From CAYNVS01 sp964400725 (GTDB lineage Bacteria; Myxococcota_A; SURF-8; CAYNVS01), in contig CAYNVS010000086.1 of assembly GCA_964400725.1 (NCBI GenBank), positions 1 to 6,986 on the forward strand: a stretch of DNA of 6,986 bases. The letters run 5' to 3'. Positions 6,658 to 6,986 of this stretch are shown here, one piece after another. A program made the translations under genes and the position numbers. Below the pieces are notes generated by a model that worked only from the letters and a program-made list of their open reading frames with translations, did no database searches and was not told the DNA's origin. The first letter of the stretch is position 1; each line of letters begins with the position of its first letter.

Positions 6658-6702
6658 GGCTCGGCCTGTATTGCCGCAGAGCCGCTTGACTGTGAGGCGG
6701 CT
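6658..6702 (+). other. Two mutually exclusive hairpins in the dehydratase leader
   Basis: Hairpin A pairs GGCTC (6658-6662) with GAGCC (6679-6683), helped by an inner GG/CC. Hairpin B pairs AGCCGCTT (6680-6687) with AGGCGGCT (6695-6702), 8 pairs including one G-U, around a 7-nt loop, and is followed by the T-rich TTGATTTAAATT. They share AGCC at 6680-6683, so only one can form. This resembles an attenuator layout, but the T-tract is broken and no ligand-binding domain is recognised. Confidence 0.25.
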
Positions 6703-6714
6703 TTGATTTAAATT
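6686..6714 (+). promoter_or_regulatory. Candidate sigma-70-type promoter for the dehydratase gene
   Basis: TTGACT (6686-6691, 5 of 6 to consensus) and TAAATT (6709-6714, 4 of 6) are 17 nt apart, with the start codon about 70 nt downstream. The -35 element lies inside the 6680-6702 inverted repeat, so this promoter and the hairpin reading compete as explanations. Confidence 0.3.
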
Positions 6715-6783
6715 GCTTCCCAACGAATTAACGCTTTCATTAAATTTTGCTGCCCGCTTTTTTTGCGGCGAAAGGCGCGAGAA

Positions 6784-6986
6784 ATGAGCCTTAGAGGAAA
6801 GAAAACGCTTGTAACCGGCTCTGACGGATTTATCGGCAGCCATTTGGTCGAACGTCTCGTAAGAGAAGGCGCGGACGTCCGCGCTTTTTGCCTTTATAAT
6901 TCTAACGGCAGCTACGGCTGGCTCGACCGCGCCGATAAAGAGATTAAGTCGTCGATAGATTTTCGTCTTGGAGACATACGCTACGC
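6784..6986 (+). CDS. NAD-dependent sugar epimerase/dehydratase, LegB-like, N-terminal part (3' end cut by window)
   Basis: The first 67 codons of a short-chain dehydrogenase of the extended (sugar-nucleotide) type are visible. The Rossmann NAD-binding motif TGSDGFIGSH spans residues 11-20. A second strand follows, ending in RAFCLYNSNGSYGWLD, and then GDIR around residue 64. The YNS-x-x-S-x-GWLD signature resembles LegB-type 4,6-dehydratases, which act on UDP- or GDP-linked GlcNAc in legionaminic acid and related glycan routes. With only the cofactor-binding start in view, other epimerases or dehydratases of the family remain possible. The ATG at 6784-6786 has GAAAGG about 9 nt upstream, and the conserved start fits. 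It is divergent from the six-gene operon and probably begins a surface-polysaccharide or protein-glycosylation cluster beyond the window. Confidence 0.85.
   Translation, partial: MSLRGKKTLVTGSDGFIGSHLVERLVREGADVRAFCLYNSNGSYGWLDRADKEIKSSIDFRLGDIRY

Larger units (their letters stand above)
6403..6783. other. Divergent intergenic region (381 nt), regulatory, no gene seen
   Basis: This stretch separates the minus-strand operon from the plus-strand epimerase/dehydratase gene. It is more A+T-rich than the coding DNA, especially at 6421-6500 and 6570-6600. It holds promoter-like motifs for both directions, an AATTTT-GT-AAAATT palindrome (6571-6584) and hairpin-forming sequence at 6658-6702. No reading frame here resembles a protein. 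A 66-codon minus-strand frame (6643-6843) overlaps the start of the dehydratase gene and has no recognisable content. Confidence 0.7.

Noticed and set aside
6690..6705. GGCGGCTTT as an ops/JUMPstart antitermination element of a polysaccharide operon
   Set aside because: The ops core is GGCGGTAG; only GGCGG matches and the surrounding JUMPstart bases are absent.
6643..6843. 66-codon minus-strand reading frame overlapping the dehydratase start
   Set aside because: It has no recognisable domain or convincing ribosome site, and it overlaps a clear gene on the other strand.

Overview
The window comes from a bacterium of roughly balanced base composition, about half G+C by eye. It has many GCG/GCC/GGC codons and frequent ATA isoleucine codons. 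A signal-peptide HEAT protein, a lipoprotein with a long acidic Ser/Gly/Asp linker, an AspT/YidE-type transporter and an AqpZ-like water channel suggest a Gram-negative-type envelope. The linker style and the unusual zinc-finger/membrane/TPR protein recall deltaproteobacterial or candidate-phylum genomes, but the sequence alone does not fix the lineage. No mobile element, CRISPR array, rRNA or tRNA was seen; the region reads as chromosomal.

Layout. (1) Bases 1-1076, plus strand: the 3' part of an aspartate:alanine-exchanger (AspT/YidE/YbjL) family transporter, with two RCK_C domains followed by the C-terminal membrane half. (2) Bases 1138-6402, minus strand: a tightly packed six-gene run, probably one operon. 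In transcription order it holds a B-box-like zinc-finger/six-helix/TPR membrane protein, a YmdB-type phosphodiesterase, a GbsR/MarR-type regulator, a secreted HEAT-repeat protein, a glycerophosphodiester phosphodiesterase lipoprotein, and an aquaporin. Gaps are 3-33 nt. (3) Bases 6403-6783: a 381-nt divergent intergenic region with promoter-like motifs and possible leader hairpins. (4) Base 6784 to the end, plus strand: the first 67 codons of an NAD-dependent sugar epimerase/dehydratase resembling LegB, probably the first gene of a surface-glycan locus continuing off the window.

The most notable observation is in the aquaporin. Its reading frame is interrupted by a TGA exactly where the family has a conserved Trp (ALSQ-V/L-W). 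Directly after it, in the same frame, 24 more codons encode a normal sixth transmembrane helix and C-terminus, ending in TAA. TGG codes for Trp elsewhere in the same gene, and at least one neighbour (ymdB) ends in TGA where its family normally ends. A recent TGG-to-TGA nonsense change, a sequencing error, or site-specific readthrough is therefore more likely than a changed genetic code.

The operon pairs a regulator of the family that includes choline-sensing GbsR with a phosphodiesterase that can release alcohols such as choline or glycerol from phosphodiesters, and with a water channel. A role in osmotic or envelope homeostasis is a reasonable but unproven reading. The first gene, a zinc-finger/membrane/TPR protein, has no function I can name.
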